DNA of 20,494 nt from a virus, in the IMG/VR virus record IMGVR_UViG_3300009026_000081, positions 1 through 20,494 of that record. One strand, given 5' to 3'. The notes beneath the pieces are model-generated. The model was given only the letters and a program-made list of their open reading frames with translations, made no database searches and was not told where the DNA came from. The position numbers and the translations under genes are program-made. Each line of letters opens with the position of its first letter. Position 1 is the first letter of the stretch. Shown here piece by piece: positions 15,577-20,494 of the stretch.

Positions 15577-15766
15577 AGGATATTATCCCCCAAGAGACAT
15601 TGAAGGTTATCTAGTTGATAACTTATTAGATGTACCAAAAGAATCTGAATTGATTGATTACAACGAGTTTTATAGGTTGTTTAAAAATAAAAAAACGCAT
15701 TACATATATAAAATTAAAAAACCTAAAAGTCCATTATCAAATTTAATGAGCAAAATTCTAGATTAA
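15569..15766 (+). CDS. Small unknown protein
   Basis: This 65-residue protein starts MIKGYYPPRDIEGYLVDNLL, has an acidic middle and a basic C-terminal third (KNKKTHYIYKIKKPKSPLS). It overlaps the preceding acidic gene by eight bases and ends five bases before the next ATG. No domain is recognised. Its reality rests on operon packing and lack of alternatives. Confidence 0.5.
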   Translation: MIKGYYPPRDIEGYLVDNLLDVPKESELIDYNEFYRLFKNKKTHYIYKIKKPKSPLSNLMSKILD

Positions 15767-15771
15767 CACAT

Positions 15772-16224
15772 ATGAGAAATTGGACATTACCCACCTACAA
15801 ACCAAAGGTTACAGAGGTTGAATTTAATGTTAAGAACATACCTAGACAAATTACTCAAGGTATTATTATTAAAGCAGACAACGAGGATTACAATAAAAAA
15901 AGCATAGCACATGCTTACATTCATTTAAATGGTGAAATAAAACTATGTTTAGATGACAAAATGATATCGGAAAATGATAATTACTTAGTAATTAAAGTTC
16001 TTGTAATAAATAGACGTGATAACAAAACGGAAGGATTAAAACAAATAATTTCCGGAAGTGATTATCTTAAAGCACCTCAATTAGATGCAATAGCATGGTT
16101 ATGTAGAAAATGGTGTGTTGAATATTATACTGATAATATAATCAACGAGGCCGGTATAATGTTTCCTATGGATTTGTTAACAAAATATGTTCGTAACGAA
16201 GGTTTTACTAAGTATCAAGAATAA
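15772..16224 (+). CDS. Unknown protein of the replication operon
   Basis: The 150-residue protein has a proline-containing N-terminus (WTLPTYKPKVTEVEFNVKNIPRQITQ), a beta-rich middle (AYIHLNGEIKLCLDD, NYLVIKVLVINRRD) and a helical tail with L-D-A-I-A-W-L-C-R-K-W-C. Neither a signal peptide nor a membrane segment is visible. I do not recognise the family. It is an ordinary-length soluble protein transcribed with its neighbours. Confidence 0.65.
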   Translation: MRNWTLPTYKPKVTEVEFNVKNIPRQITQGIIIKADNEDYNKKSIAHAYIHLNGEIKLCLDDKMISENDNYLVIKVLVINRRDNKTEGLKQIISGSDYLKAPQLDAIAWLCRKWCVEYYTDNIINEAGIMFPMDLLTKYVRNEGFTKYQE

Positions 16225-16227
16225 ATA

Positions 16228-16350
16228 ATGAAATTAGGCAAAGCACAGAAACATAACATGATTATTGCTTTAATGGCATTATTCTCTTTCTGTATTGTTG
16301 TTTTTTCAATTTTAACAATAGTTTATTATGCGGTTTTTAGTTATAATTAA
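16228..16350 (+). CDS. Small single-span membrane protein (40 aa)
   Basis: ATG at 16228, three bases after the previous stop, opens 40 codons: a basic N-terminus (K-L-G-K-A-Q-K-H-N) then an unbroken hydrophobic stretch from I12 to Y35 (IIALMALFSFCIVVFSILTIVYY) and a stop at 16350. It overlaps the start of the glycosyltransferase gene by 23 bases in another frame. The positive-inside pattern predicts N-in, C-out. It could be a small holin-like or membrane-anchoring peptide; the sequence alone cannot decide. Confidence 0.5.
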   Translation: MKLGKAQKHNMIIALMALFSFCIVVFSILTIVYYAVFSYN

Positions 16351-17380
16351 ATCAAAACAAAGTGGGGTTTCTTATCATAGACTAATTAAGCCTTTTGAGA
16401 AACTAAAAGAAAAGGGTTGTTCTGTTGACATTGTTAAAACTTATCACGAGCAAGAAATAAATAAATCTGATTACGATTATTTAGTTTTCAATAGAGGACT
16501 AGGATATAACTATGAAGATTTGGCTATAATTGATGAGTTTAAGAATGAAGGGGTTAAGATTATCATGGACATAGATGATTATTGGGAACTTCCGGAACAT
16601 CATCCAATTAAGTGGAGGGAGGATATTGATTACGATATGTGGAGGGGAAGTATAGTAGCTAATTTAGCTTTGGCTGATTACATATGGACTTCAACGGAAT
16701 GGCTTAAATCTAAAATAGAAAAACTTGTACCTAATAAGCCAATTGCAATAGCTAGGAATGCAGTAGATTATTATGATGAAGATCAATGGAGTAAGGCACA
16801 GAGTAAATCTAAACACAATGATAAAGTTGTTGTTGGGTATGCCGGTAGCACAACACATTACAAGGATTTAGATATACTTAAATCACCTATAAGAAGAATA
16901 AACTCTAATAAGATTTTAAAAAATAAAACAGTATTTGGTTTGTTTGGTGTTGATCATATGTCAAATTACGGAATAAAAGTTTGGCAAGAGCAAATAAATA
17001 TATTTACAACCAATGGTAGAAACACTAACTATCAATTAGAATCCGGTAGATCAGTTTATCAATATGCATCTTTTTATGATGAGATGGACATATCAATAGC
17101 ATCTGTATTGGATAATGATTTTAACAAATGCAAAAGTGAACTAAAGATTATAGAAGCCGGAGCAAAATATAAACCATTCATTGGTACAGATATAATCACA
17201 TACAGTAGAACTAACGCTAACATAGATTTGTGTACTACAGAGGATGATTGGGTAGAATCAATAAAGGAATTGGTTTTAGATAAAACATTAAGAACAGAAC
17301 TAGGGAAAGAGTTAGGTGAATACGTTCGGGATGAATATATAATTGATAAAGAAAACGAAATTAGATTAAGTATTTTATGA
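16328..17380 (+). CDS. GT-B fold glycosyltransferase (GT4-like)
   Basis: The 350-residue protein starts on the first Rossmann strand (MRFLVII), which fixes the start even though it overlaps the small membrane ORF. N-terminal domain features are S-x-Y-H-R-L-I (15-20), I-I-M-D-I-D-D-Y-W-E (78-87) and W-T-S-T-E-W-L (120-126). The C-terminal nucleotide-binding domain starts at V-V-V-G-Y-A-G-S (167-174) and has the family motif K-S-E-L-K-I-I-E276-A-G-A (269-279). GT4 enzymes are retaining transferases using nucleotide sugars. Substrate unknown: host surface glycan, virion protein or modified DNA bases are all possible. The gene's stop overlaps the next ATG by four bases. Confidence 0.8.
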   Translation: MRFLVIIKSKQSGVSYHRLIKPFEKLKEKGCSVDIVKTYHEQEINKSDYDYLVFNRGLGYNYEDLAIIDEFKNEGVKIIMDIDDYWELPEHHPIKWREDIDYDMWRGSIVANLALADYIWTSTEWLKSKIEKLVPNKPIAIARNAVDYYDEDQWSKAQSKSKHNDKVVVGYAGSTTHYKDLDILKSPIRRINSNKILKNKTVFGLFGVDHMSNYGIKVWQEQINIFTTNGRNTNYQLESGRSVYQYASFYDEMDISIASVLDNDFNKCKSELKIIEAGAKYKPFIGTDIITYSRTNANIDLCTTEDDWVESIKELVLDKTLRTELGKELGEYVRDEYIIDKENEIRLSIL

Positions 17381-17745
17381 ACCTAGGAGAATACTCTGAA
17401 TCATTATTTACTACAATATGCATAGGAAAGGGATACACCGTTTCTAAGCCATTTTATTACGAGACAAGGTATGATTTAGTCGTTGATGTAGATAATGTCT
17501 TACAGAGGGTTCAAGTAAAGTCTACGGATCATGTGCGTCCGAAAGACAATCAATGTCAAGTTAGAGTAAATTATAACAAAGAGGAGGTAGATTGGTTTGC
17601 TATTTATATAAACAAAACCAATGATTGGTATGTATTACCAATAGATGTTGTTGAAGATATTAAGCAATTCTCAATAAAATTAGGTTATAAGTCAAAGTAC
17701 GATATTTTTAAAAATAATTTTGGATTTGTCAGACATGGTTTTTAG
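17377..17745 (+). CDS. PD-(D/E)XK nuclease, small (resolvase or intron-endonuclease-like)
   Basis: The 122-residue protein has the short-form PD-(D/E)XK layout: G-E-x-x-E (E5, E8) in the first helix, K-G-Y-T-V, Y-D33-L-V-V-D as the acidic strand, R-V-Q46-V-K48-S-T as the E/Q-x-K strand, and a W-Y-V-L-P ending motif at 84-88. This matches the group of phage/cyanobacterial nucleases related to I-Ssp6803I (PDDEXK_11) and archaeal-type Holliday-junction resolvases. With an annealase, exonuclease and helicase in the same operon, junction resolution is a reasonable role; a homing or degradative nuclease is the alternative. Confidence 0.75.
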   Translation: MNLGEYSESLFTTICIGKGYTVSKPFYYETRYDLVVDVDNVLQRVQVKSTDHVRPKDNQCQVRVNYNKEEVDWFAIYINKTNDWYVLPIDVVEDIKQFSIKLGYKSKYDIFKNNFGFVRHGF

Positions 17746-17779
17746 ATTTGATTAAATATCAAATTTTAATAGCAAATAC

Positions 17780-17845
17780 ATGGATGATACATATAATTTA
17801 AAAGAACTGTTTGAGGGTTTAAATCCTAAACCTAAAACAAAATGA
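17780..17845 (+). CDS. Tiny ORF (21 aa), possible leader of zinc-finger gene
   Basis: ATG at 17780 opens 21 codons ending with TGA that overlaps the ATG of the next gene (ATGA). The peptide M-D-D-T-Y-N-L-K-E-L-F-E-G-L-N ends P-K-P-K-T-K. It fills most of a 96-nt gap between genes. The coupling geometry is the only evidence; it may be a short-linear-motif protein or a coupling leader, or chance. Confidence 0.3.
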   Translation: MDDTYNLKELFEGLNPKPKTK

Positions 17846-18120
17846 TTTGTTTGAATTGTAAAAAAGAATTTACTTCTAAAGTAAAGAAAAAGTTTTGTTC
17901 AGTTGAATGTAGAACAATACAAGCATACAAGAGAAAACAAATAAGAAGAACTAAACCAAATTCCCTTGACGTGGATAAAATAATATTAAGTCATGATCCT
18001 AGTTTAGTTGTTGAAGATAATGATTGGGTATTTTCTGAATCATTAACTGATTGGTGTAGATCAAGTAAAAGTATTACTAGAAAAAAAGATAGAGATAGAT
18101 ATAGAAATAGAAAAAAATGA
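17842..18120 (+). CDS. Small zinc-finger protein
   Basis: The 92-residue protein begins with a zinc ribbon/treble clef: C3-x2-C6 and C19-x3-C23 within a basic stretch, like the zinc-binding N-termini of HNH and other phage nucleic-acid proteins. The rest is basic (KRKQIRR; terminal RKKDRDRYRNRKK) and has one acidic segment. It probably binds DNA or RNA. It overlaps the next gene by four bases. No enzymatic motif follows the finger. Confidence 0.65.
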   Translation: MICLNCKKEFTSKVKKKFCSVECRTIQAYKRKQIRRTKPNSLDVDKIILSHDPSLVVEDNDWVFSESLTDWCRSSKSITRKKDRDRYRNRKK

Positions 18121-18347
18121 AAAATAAAAAACACAAACAAAACATGTACGAAATGTTATTGAGTCATGTACAAGCTAAAAAAACTAAGGCTTTATTAACG
18201 TTAGATTTACTATGTGATAATCCCGCCGGTATTGGCGATCATTCAACAGATGATTTTTACAATAACGCTATAGATGCTATAGAAAAGTTAACTGATGCTC
18301 ATGATCAATTAATGACTATAAAAATTTACTTTGATGTCGATAGTTAA
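18117..18347 (+). CDS. Conserved small phage protein ('NPxGIGxHS' type), unknown
   Basis: This 76-residue helical protein contains L-L-C-D-N-P-A-G-I-G-D-H-S-T (32-45), followed by an amphipathic helix A-I-D-A-I-E-K-L-T-D-A-H-D-Q-L. From memory, short proteins with an 'L-x-x-N-P-x-G-I-G-(E/D)-H-S' motif occur in many myoviruses and cyanophages, with no known function. ATGA overlap links it to the zinc-finger gene. Confidence 0.7.
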   Translation: MKNKKHKQNMYEMLLSHVQAKKTKALLTLDLLCDNPAGIGDHSTDDFYNNAIDAIEKLTDAHDQLMTIKIYFDVDS

Positions 18348-18567
18348 AGATTATTTTGTTTTAAGTGAAAGTAGATATGGTAAAAACCTCATTATGTTTT
18401 GTAAAACTATTGATGGAGTTTACGCATATAACCATGATAAGGTTTATGATAACCACATAAAACACTTAGAAACATTAGATTGTTGGGGCAAATACAAAAG
18501 ATATACTAAAACTTTTGGGATTCCTCATCCTTTCTGTTTAGATTGTACATTAATAAGTAAAACATAA
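18334..18567 (+). CDS. Small unknown protein
   Basis: The 77-residue protein starts at the ATG at 18334 (the TTG one codon earlier is unlikely), inside the last codons of the preceding gene. It has a beta-rich N-terminal part (MSIVKDYFVLSESRYGKNLI), aromatic residues throughout and three cysteines towards the C-terminus (C51 and the F-C-L-D-C pair). No family recognised. Confidence 0.55.
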   Translation: MSIVKDYFVLSESRYGKNLIMFCKTIDGVYAYNHDKVYDNHIKHLETLDCWGKYKRYTKTFGIPHPFCLDCTLISKT

Positions 18568-18578
18568 ACACAAATATT

Positions 18579-18854
18579 ATGAAAAGACATACGGTGGTGG
18601 ATAGCGTGGTATATTTTTTAATTGGAGTTTTATTAACCTTGTTATTAAACGGGTGTTCACATATAACATACTCTAATGCGGGATACTCTCAAAATATCCC
18701 TAATTATTCTGTTATTAATTCTAGTAATCATACTAACTCAACTATGGTTATTACAACTACTAATCCTAATAAGACTTATATATATAATTACAACGATCCC
18801 AATAAATTTCCAAGACATTCTTGTAATCAATATACTAACTGTAATCACAATTAA
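18579..18854 (+). CDS. Small lipoprotein, asparagine-rich
   Basis: The 91-residue protein has a lipoprotein signal: basic start (K-R-H), hydrophobic segment 10-23 and a lipobox-like L-L-N-G-C26. After cleavage a ~66-residue mature domain follows, rich in N, S, T and Y with no predicted domain (V-I-N-S-S-N-H-T-N-S-T). Phage lipoproteins of this size may act in superinfection exclusion or as outer-membrane spanin parts; there is no partner inner-membrane spanin next to it. It is the last gene before the large non-coding region. Confidence 0.65.
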   Translation: MKRHTVVDSVVYFLIGVLLTLLLNGCSHITYSNAGYSQNIPNYSVINSSNHTNSTMVITTTNPNKTYIYNYNDPNKFPRHSCNQYTNCNHN

Positions 18855-18885
18855 GTTATAGTCAGTAAATAAACCTACACAACTA

Positions 18886-18942
18886 GAAAAGAATATTAAA
18901 CTTCTAAGTAATGTATTAGATTGTTTTTTATTCTTTTTTTTT
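18886..18942 (+). terminator. Candidate intrinsic terminator after the replication operon
   Basis: AAAAGAATA (18887-18895) can pair with TATTCTTTT (18929-18937). An inner stem TCTAA/TTAGA (18903-18907 with 18916-18920) lies within the loop, and a T run (18934-18942) follows or merges with the 3' arm. The stem is A/U-rich, so the call is weak, but the position 30 bases after the last operon gene is right. Confidence 0.3.
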
Positions 18943-19010
18943 ATTAATTAAATATTAAAATTATTTTGTAAAAAAAATAATAATTTCTTTAAAAATAAAA
19001 TTACTTCACA

Positions 19011-19085
19011 CCAAATTCTTTTAGGGCAAAATCGTTCAGTCCAAAATCGTTCAGTCCAAATTTCTTTAGGGCAAATTTTCTGCCA
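19011..19085. repeat. 15-bp tandem iteron-like array (4-5 units)
   Basis: Units start at 19011, 19026, 19041, 19056 and 19071. The first four share S-CAAA-W-T-Y-N-TT-Y-AG-K. Units 2 and 3 are identical except for base 1; units 1 and 4 match each other at 13 of 15 positions. The fifth is degenerate after GCAAAT, and a weaker unit may precede at 18996. Direct, in-phase, 15-bp period and an adjacent A/T tract are typical of initiator or repressor binding arrays. Confidence 0.65.
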
Positions 19086-19090
19086 CAGAA

Positions 19091-19102
19091 AAATCTAGAT
19101 TT
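19091..19102. repeat. 12-bp palindrome AAATCTAGATTT with flanking repeats
   Basis: The palindrome is perfect. AAAAATCT (19089-19096) also has an inverted copy AGATTTTT at 19106-19113, and TTTTAGTAAAA is repeated directly at 19110-19120 and 19129-19139. It directly follows the iteron array and may be part of the same protein-binding region. Confidence 0.45.
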
Positions 19103-19258
19103 CCAAGATTTTTAGTAAAATCTAATAATTTTAGTAAAAAAATATTTTTATTAAATTAATTTAAAAATTGTTTTGAATTTTGCCTTTTATTGATTATTCG
19201 CGCGGTTCAATATCTTAGAACAGTTTAAACCGGCATTATAAAATAAAGTAATAATTAT

Positions 19259-19289
19259 TTTGTTTTTTGAATGTGTTTAAATATACTTG
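19259..19289 (+). promoter_or_regulatory. Bacteroidota-type promoter
   Basis: TTTG at 19259-19262, 19 bases, then TATACTTG at 19282-19289 (one mismatch from TAnnTTTG). Spacing is ideal for a -33/-7 promoter. The start of transcription would fall near 19295, about 60 bases before the 126-aa gene, and the transcript would run through the hammerhead ribozyme into the DUF932 gene. Confidence 0.55.
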
Positions 19290-19301
19290 CTATCGAATAA
19301 C

Positions 19302-19313
19302 GGCAATATTGCC
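19302..19313. promoter_or_regulatory. 12-bp palindrome GGCAATATTGCC, candidate operator
   Basis: A perfect palindrome placed just downstream of the predicted transcription start (around 19295). In this position a bound dimer would block initiation or early elongation. The sequence is richer in G+C than its surroundings. It could also form a small leader hairpin in RNA, but without a loop it is better explained as a DNA site. Confidence 0.4.
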
Positions 19314-19356
19314 TTAATTACTAACACAATTAGCAAATACTAAAATTACTAGCACT

Positions 19357-19737
19357 ATGAAAAATACAACTGGAACACCTACAAAAACACAATTATTTAA
19401 TCAGTTAAAAGATAGAAATCTAAGATTTTCATTTATTAAAATGGGTATTATTAATAGTATTAAAGTTGCATATTATGCAGAAACCCTAAACGATTTTAAA
19501 TGTAATTTAATCCATGAAATGGACAGATTAAAGCATATAAAAGAATTGGATAACAAGGGATGTTATGAAATATCAGAACACAATTGCAATAAACGTTATG
19601 TTTATTATTTGGGTGAAAAACAATATTATAGATCATCCAAAGTAATACATCAAATTAAAAGCCTTTATTTAATGGCTAATTACATGGGTTATAATATATT
19701 ACCCCGTATTGGCGGGCATGACTTAATAGCTAAATAA
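19357..19737 (+). CDS. Unknown protein upstream of the ribozyme
   Basis: The 126-residue protein is basic and largely helical: an N-terminal part T-K-T-Q-L-F-N-Q-L-K-D-R, an aromatic centre Y-Y-A-E-T-L-N-D-F-K, a beta-like segment C-N-K-R-Y-V-Y-Y-L-G-E-K and an end with L-M-A-N-Y-M-G-Y-N-I-L-P-R. I do not recognise the family. It is the first gene after the iteron region and its promoter, so a DNA-binding initiator or regulator of that region is an attractive but unproven idea. It holds the only CTGG in the window (19370-19373). Confidence 0.65.
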   Translation: MKNTTGTPTKTQLFNQLKDRNLRFSFIKMGIINSIKVAYYAETLNDFKCNLIHEMDRLKHIKELDNKGCYEISEHNCNKRYVYYLGEKQYYRSSKVIHQIKSLYLMANYMGYNILPRIGGHDLIAK

Positions 19738-19822
19738 ATAGAGGTTAACTGAGGAGCGGATTATTTCCCGAAACAAGGTGAAAGCCTTGTCTTAATCAAA
19801 TTTTAACATAAATAAAAATAAG
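19738..19822 (+). other. Leader of DUF932 gene
   Basis: This 85-nt intergenic spacer holds the hammerhead ribozyme (19743-19797) and then an A/T-rich segment ATAAATAAAAATAAG ahead of the ATG, with no Shine-Dalgarno. No separate promoter consensus is seen inside it, so the DUF932 message probably derives from the promoter at 19259-19289. Confidence 0.6.
19743..19797 (+). ncRNA. Type I hammerhead self-cleaving ribozyme
   Basis: All conserved parts occur in order. Stem I 5' arm GGTTAA (19743-19748); core CTGAGGA (19749-19755, consensus CUGANGA); stem II G56 with C69 and GGA/TCC (19758-19760 with 19766-19768) around loop TTATT, with C57 bulged; GAAA (19770-19773). In stem III, A73 pairs with T90 and CAAGG with CCTTG, with a T·G pair capped by a GAAA tetraloop. 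C91 is the cleavage base in a GUC triplet. Stem I 3' arm TTAATC (19792-19797) pairs with GGTTAA through one G·U. Ends meet in stem I, so it is type I. Cleavage after 19791 would leave a 5'-OH RNA beginning 31 bases before the DUF932 ATG. A weak outer stem (AAAT/ATTT) could create the internal loop used for tertiary contact. Confidence 0.85.
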
Positions 19823-20494
19823 ATGAATAATTTAAATAATGACACATTCAATACATTAGAGAATACCGGTACAAATTACACGGTTAACAAATTGCCATTA
19901 TACGCAATGAATGAAAAGACGTTTGAATCTATGCAAACCAATTCATTTGGTATTTTTCGCAATGATTCCGGCGCATGGTTAGGCACAGTTGGCGAAAGAT
20001 ACACCACTATTCAAAACAAAGATCTAGTAGAGATAATAGTTAAGATTAAAAATGAATTTGGTGGTAAGATTCGCGGGGGATCCTTTAAGAATGGCGCAAA
20101 GGTTTACTATCAAAATAGTTTGCCGGATCACGTGATTAATGAGCATAAGATTAAAAGATTTATAACGTGTCTTAATTCGCATGATGGCAGTGGATCGGTT
20201 TCGTTTGGCGCATCTAATACAGTTGTCATTTGTGACAATCAATTTCATGCAATGTCTAAAGAGTTGGACACGTTTAGACACACAAGCAATGCAGAAGCGC
20301 GCTTGAAATTAGCCGTTGAAAACTTTAAACTCCAACTAGAACGAGAAAAAAACATAATTAATACATTTGACAAAATGAATGAGGTAAACCTAGATAAAAA
20401 CATTGTGTCTATGGTTATTGAAAATATGTTCAAAGTGAAACGTGATGATGATATCAAAAACATATCTACACGTAAACAGAATCAAATGAAAACC
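19823..20494 (+). CDS. DUF932 family phage protein, 3'-truncated by window edge
   Basis: The ATG at 19823 follows an A-rich leader; 224 codons are visible and the frame is still open at the end. Conserved DUF932 parts are visible: G-T-V-G-E-R-Y-T-T-I-Q-N-K-D (about 58-71), F-I-T-C-L-N-S-H-D-G-S-G-S-V-S-F-G (about 113-129), then V-V-I-C-D-N-Q-F and R-H-T-S-N-A-E-A-R. The family is widespread in phages and plasmids and is of unknown function, often in early or accessory regions. Here its mRNA leader contains the hammerhead ribozyme, 25 bases upstream. Upstream co-transcription with the 126-aa gene is likely. Confidence 0.85.
   Translation, partial: MNNLNNDTFNTLENTGTNYTVNKLPLYAMNEKTFESMQTNSFGIFRNDSGAWLGTVGERYTTIQNKDLVEIIVKIKNEFGGKIRGGSFKNGAKVYYQNSLPDHVINEHKIKRFITCLNSHDGSGSVSFGASNTVVICDNQFHAMSKELDTFRHTSNAEARLKLAVENFKLQLEREKNIINTFDKMNEVNLDKNIVSMVIENMFKVKRDDDIKNISTRKQNQMKT

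Larger units (their letters stand above)
18855..19356. other. 500-nt AT-rich non-coding region (origin/regulatory candidate)
   Basis: No credible gene lies here on either strand. From left to right it holds a terminator candidate, an A/T tract (about 18934-19000), a 15-bp tandem array (19011-19085), a 12-bp palindrome with flanking inverted and direct repeats (19089-19139), a more G+C segment with a C-G-G-T-T/A-A-C-C-G inverted repeat (19203-19232), then a promoter and a second palindrome before the next gene. The combination of A/T tract plus iterons is what a replication origin or a multi-site regulatory region looks like. Confidence 0.6.

Noticed and set aside
18676-18861. Hydrophobic 61-residue frame overlapping the lipoprotein gene
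   Set aside because: It is an I/L-rich shadow generated by A/T-rich asparagine/tyrosine codons of the lipoprotein; the lipobox frame is the credible one.
19011-19085. CRISPR array
   Set aside because: Units are 15 bp with no spacers, and there are no cas genes. It is a tandem iteron-like repeat.
19741-19800. Riboswitch (for example preQ1) in the DUF932 leader
   Set aside because: The hairpins are fully explained by a hammerhead ribozyme; no riboswitch core consensus is present.

Overview
The window is a contiguous piece of a tailed-phage genome (or of a very phage-like element) with about 30% G+C. Every gene I can support lies on the + strand, and the genes are packed with ATGA or TAATG overlaps. 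A non-contractile tail is likely: I see a tail-terminator-like gene, tail-tube genes, a frameshifting tail chaperone and a tape measure, and no sheath gene. The host is probably a member of the Bacteroidota (flavobacteria-like). This is inferred from the low G+C, the scarcity of strong Shine-Dalgarno sites, and promoter-like TTTG-N19/20-TAnnTTTG elements at the two clearest transcription boundaries. No terminase, portal, capsid, integrase or DNA polymerase lies inside the window.

Layout. 1-10.7 kb is the structural module. It holds a 5'-truncated fibre (3-1811), two small fibre-associated proteins, a DUF5675 protein with an L,D-transpeptidase-like His/Cys motif, a small helical protein, a tail terminator, two tandem tail-tube paralogues, a tail assembly chaperone read through a -1 frameshift, the tape measure and a 1038-aa tail-tip protein. 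After a promoter/operator region (10.70-10.77 kb) comes the recombination and replication module (10.77-18.9 kb): an ERF annealing protein, a RecE-like nuclease, a DUF115-like protein, an HNH nuclease, a RecA/DnaB-type ATPase, an exported lytic transglycosylase, a GT-B glycosyltransferase, a PD-(D/E)XK nuclease, a zinc-finger protein, a lipoprotein and many small unknowns. A roughly 500-nt AT-rich non-coding region (18855-19356) carries a terminator candidate, a 15-bp tandem iteron-like array, palindromes and a promoter. It is followed by an unknown 126-aa gene, a hammerhead ribozyme and a DUF932 gene that runs off the end.

Three observations stand out. (1) An apparently complete type I hammerhead self-cleaving ribozyme sits at 19743-19797 in the leader of the DUF932 gene. 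It has CUGANGA, GAAA and a GUC cleavage triplet, and all three stems form. (2) The tetranucleotides CAGG, CTGG, CCAG and CCTG are almost absent. By eye I find one CAGG, one CTGG, no CCAG and no CCTG in 20.5 kb, while CCGG and CGGG are common and codons appear chosen to dodge the missing words. (3) A period-15 iteron-like array lies beside an A/T tract, which is an origin-like arrangement. A 15-nt stretch of the ERF gene is exactly complementary to the 5' part of the ribozyme, which is odd and may or may not matter.
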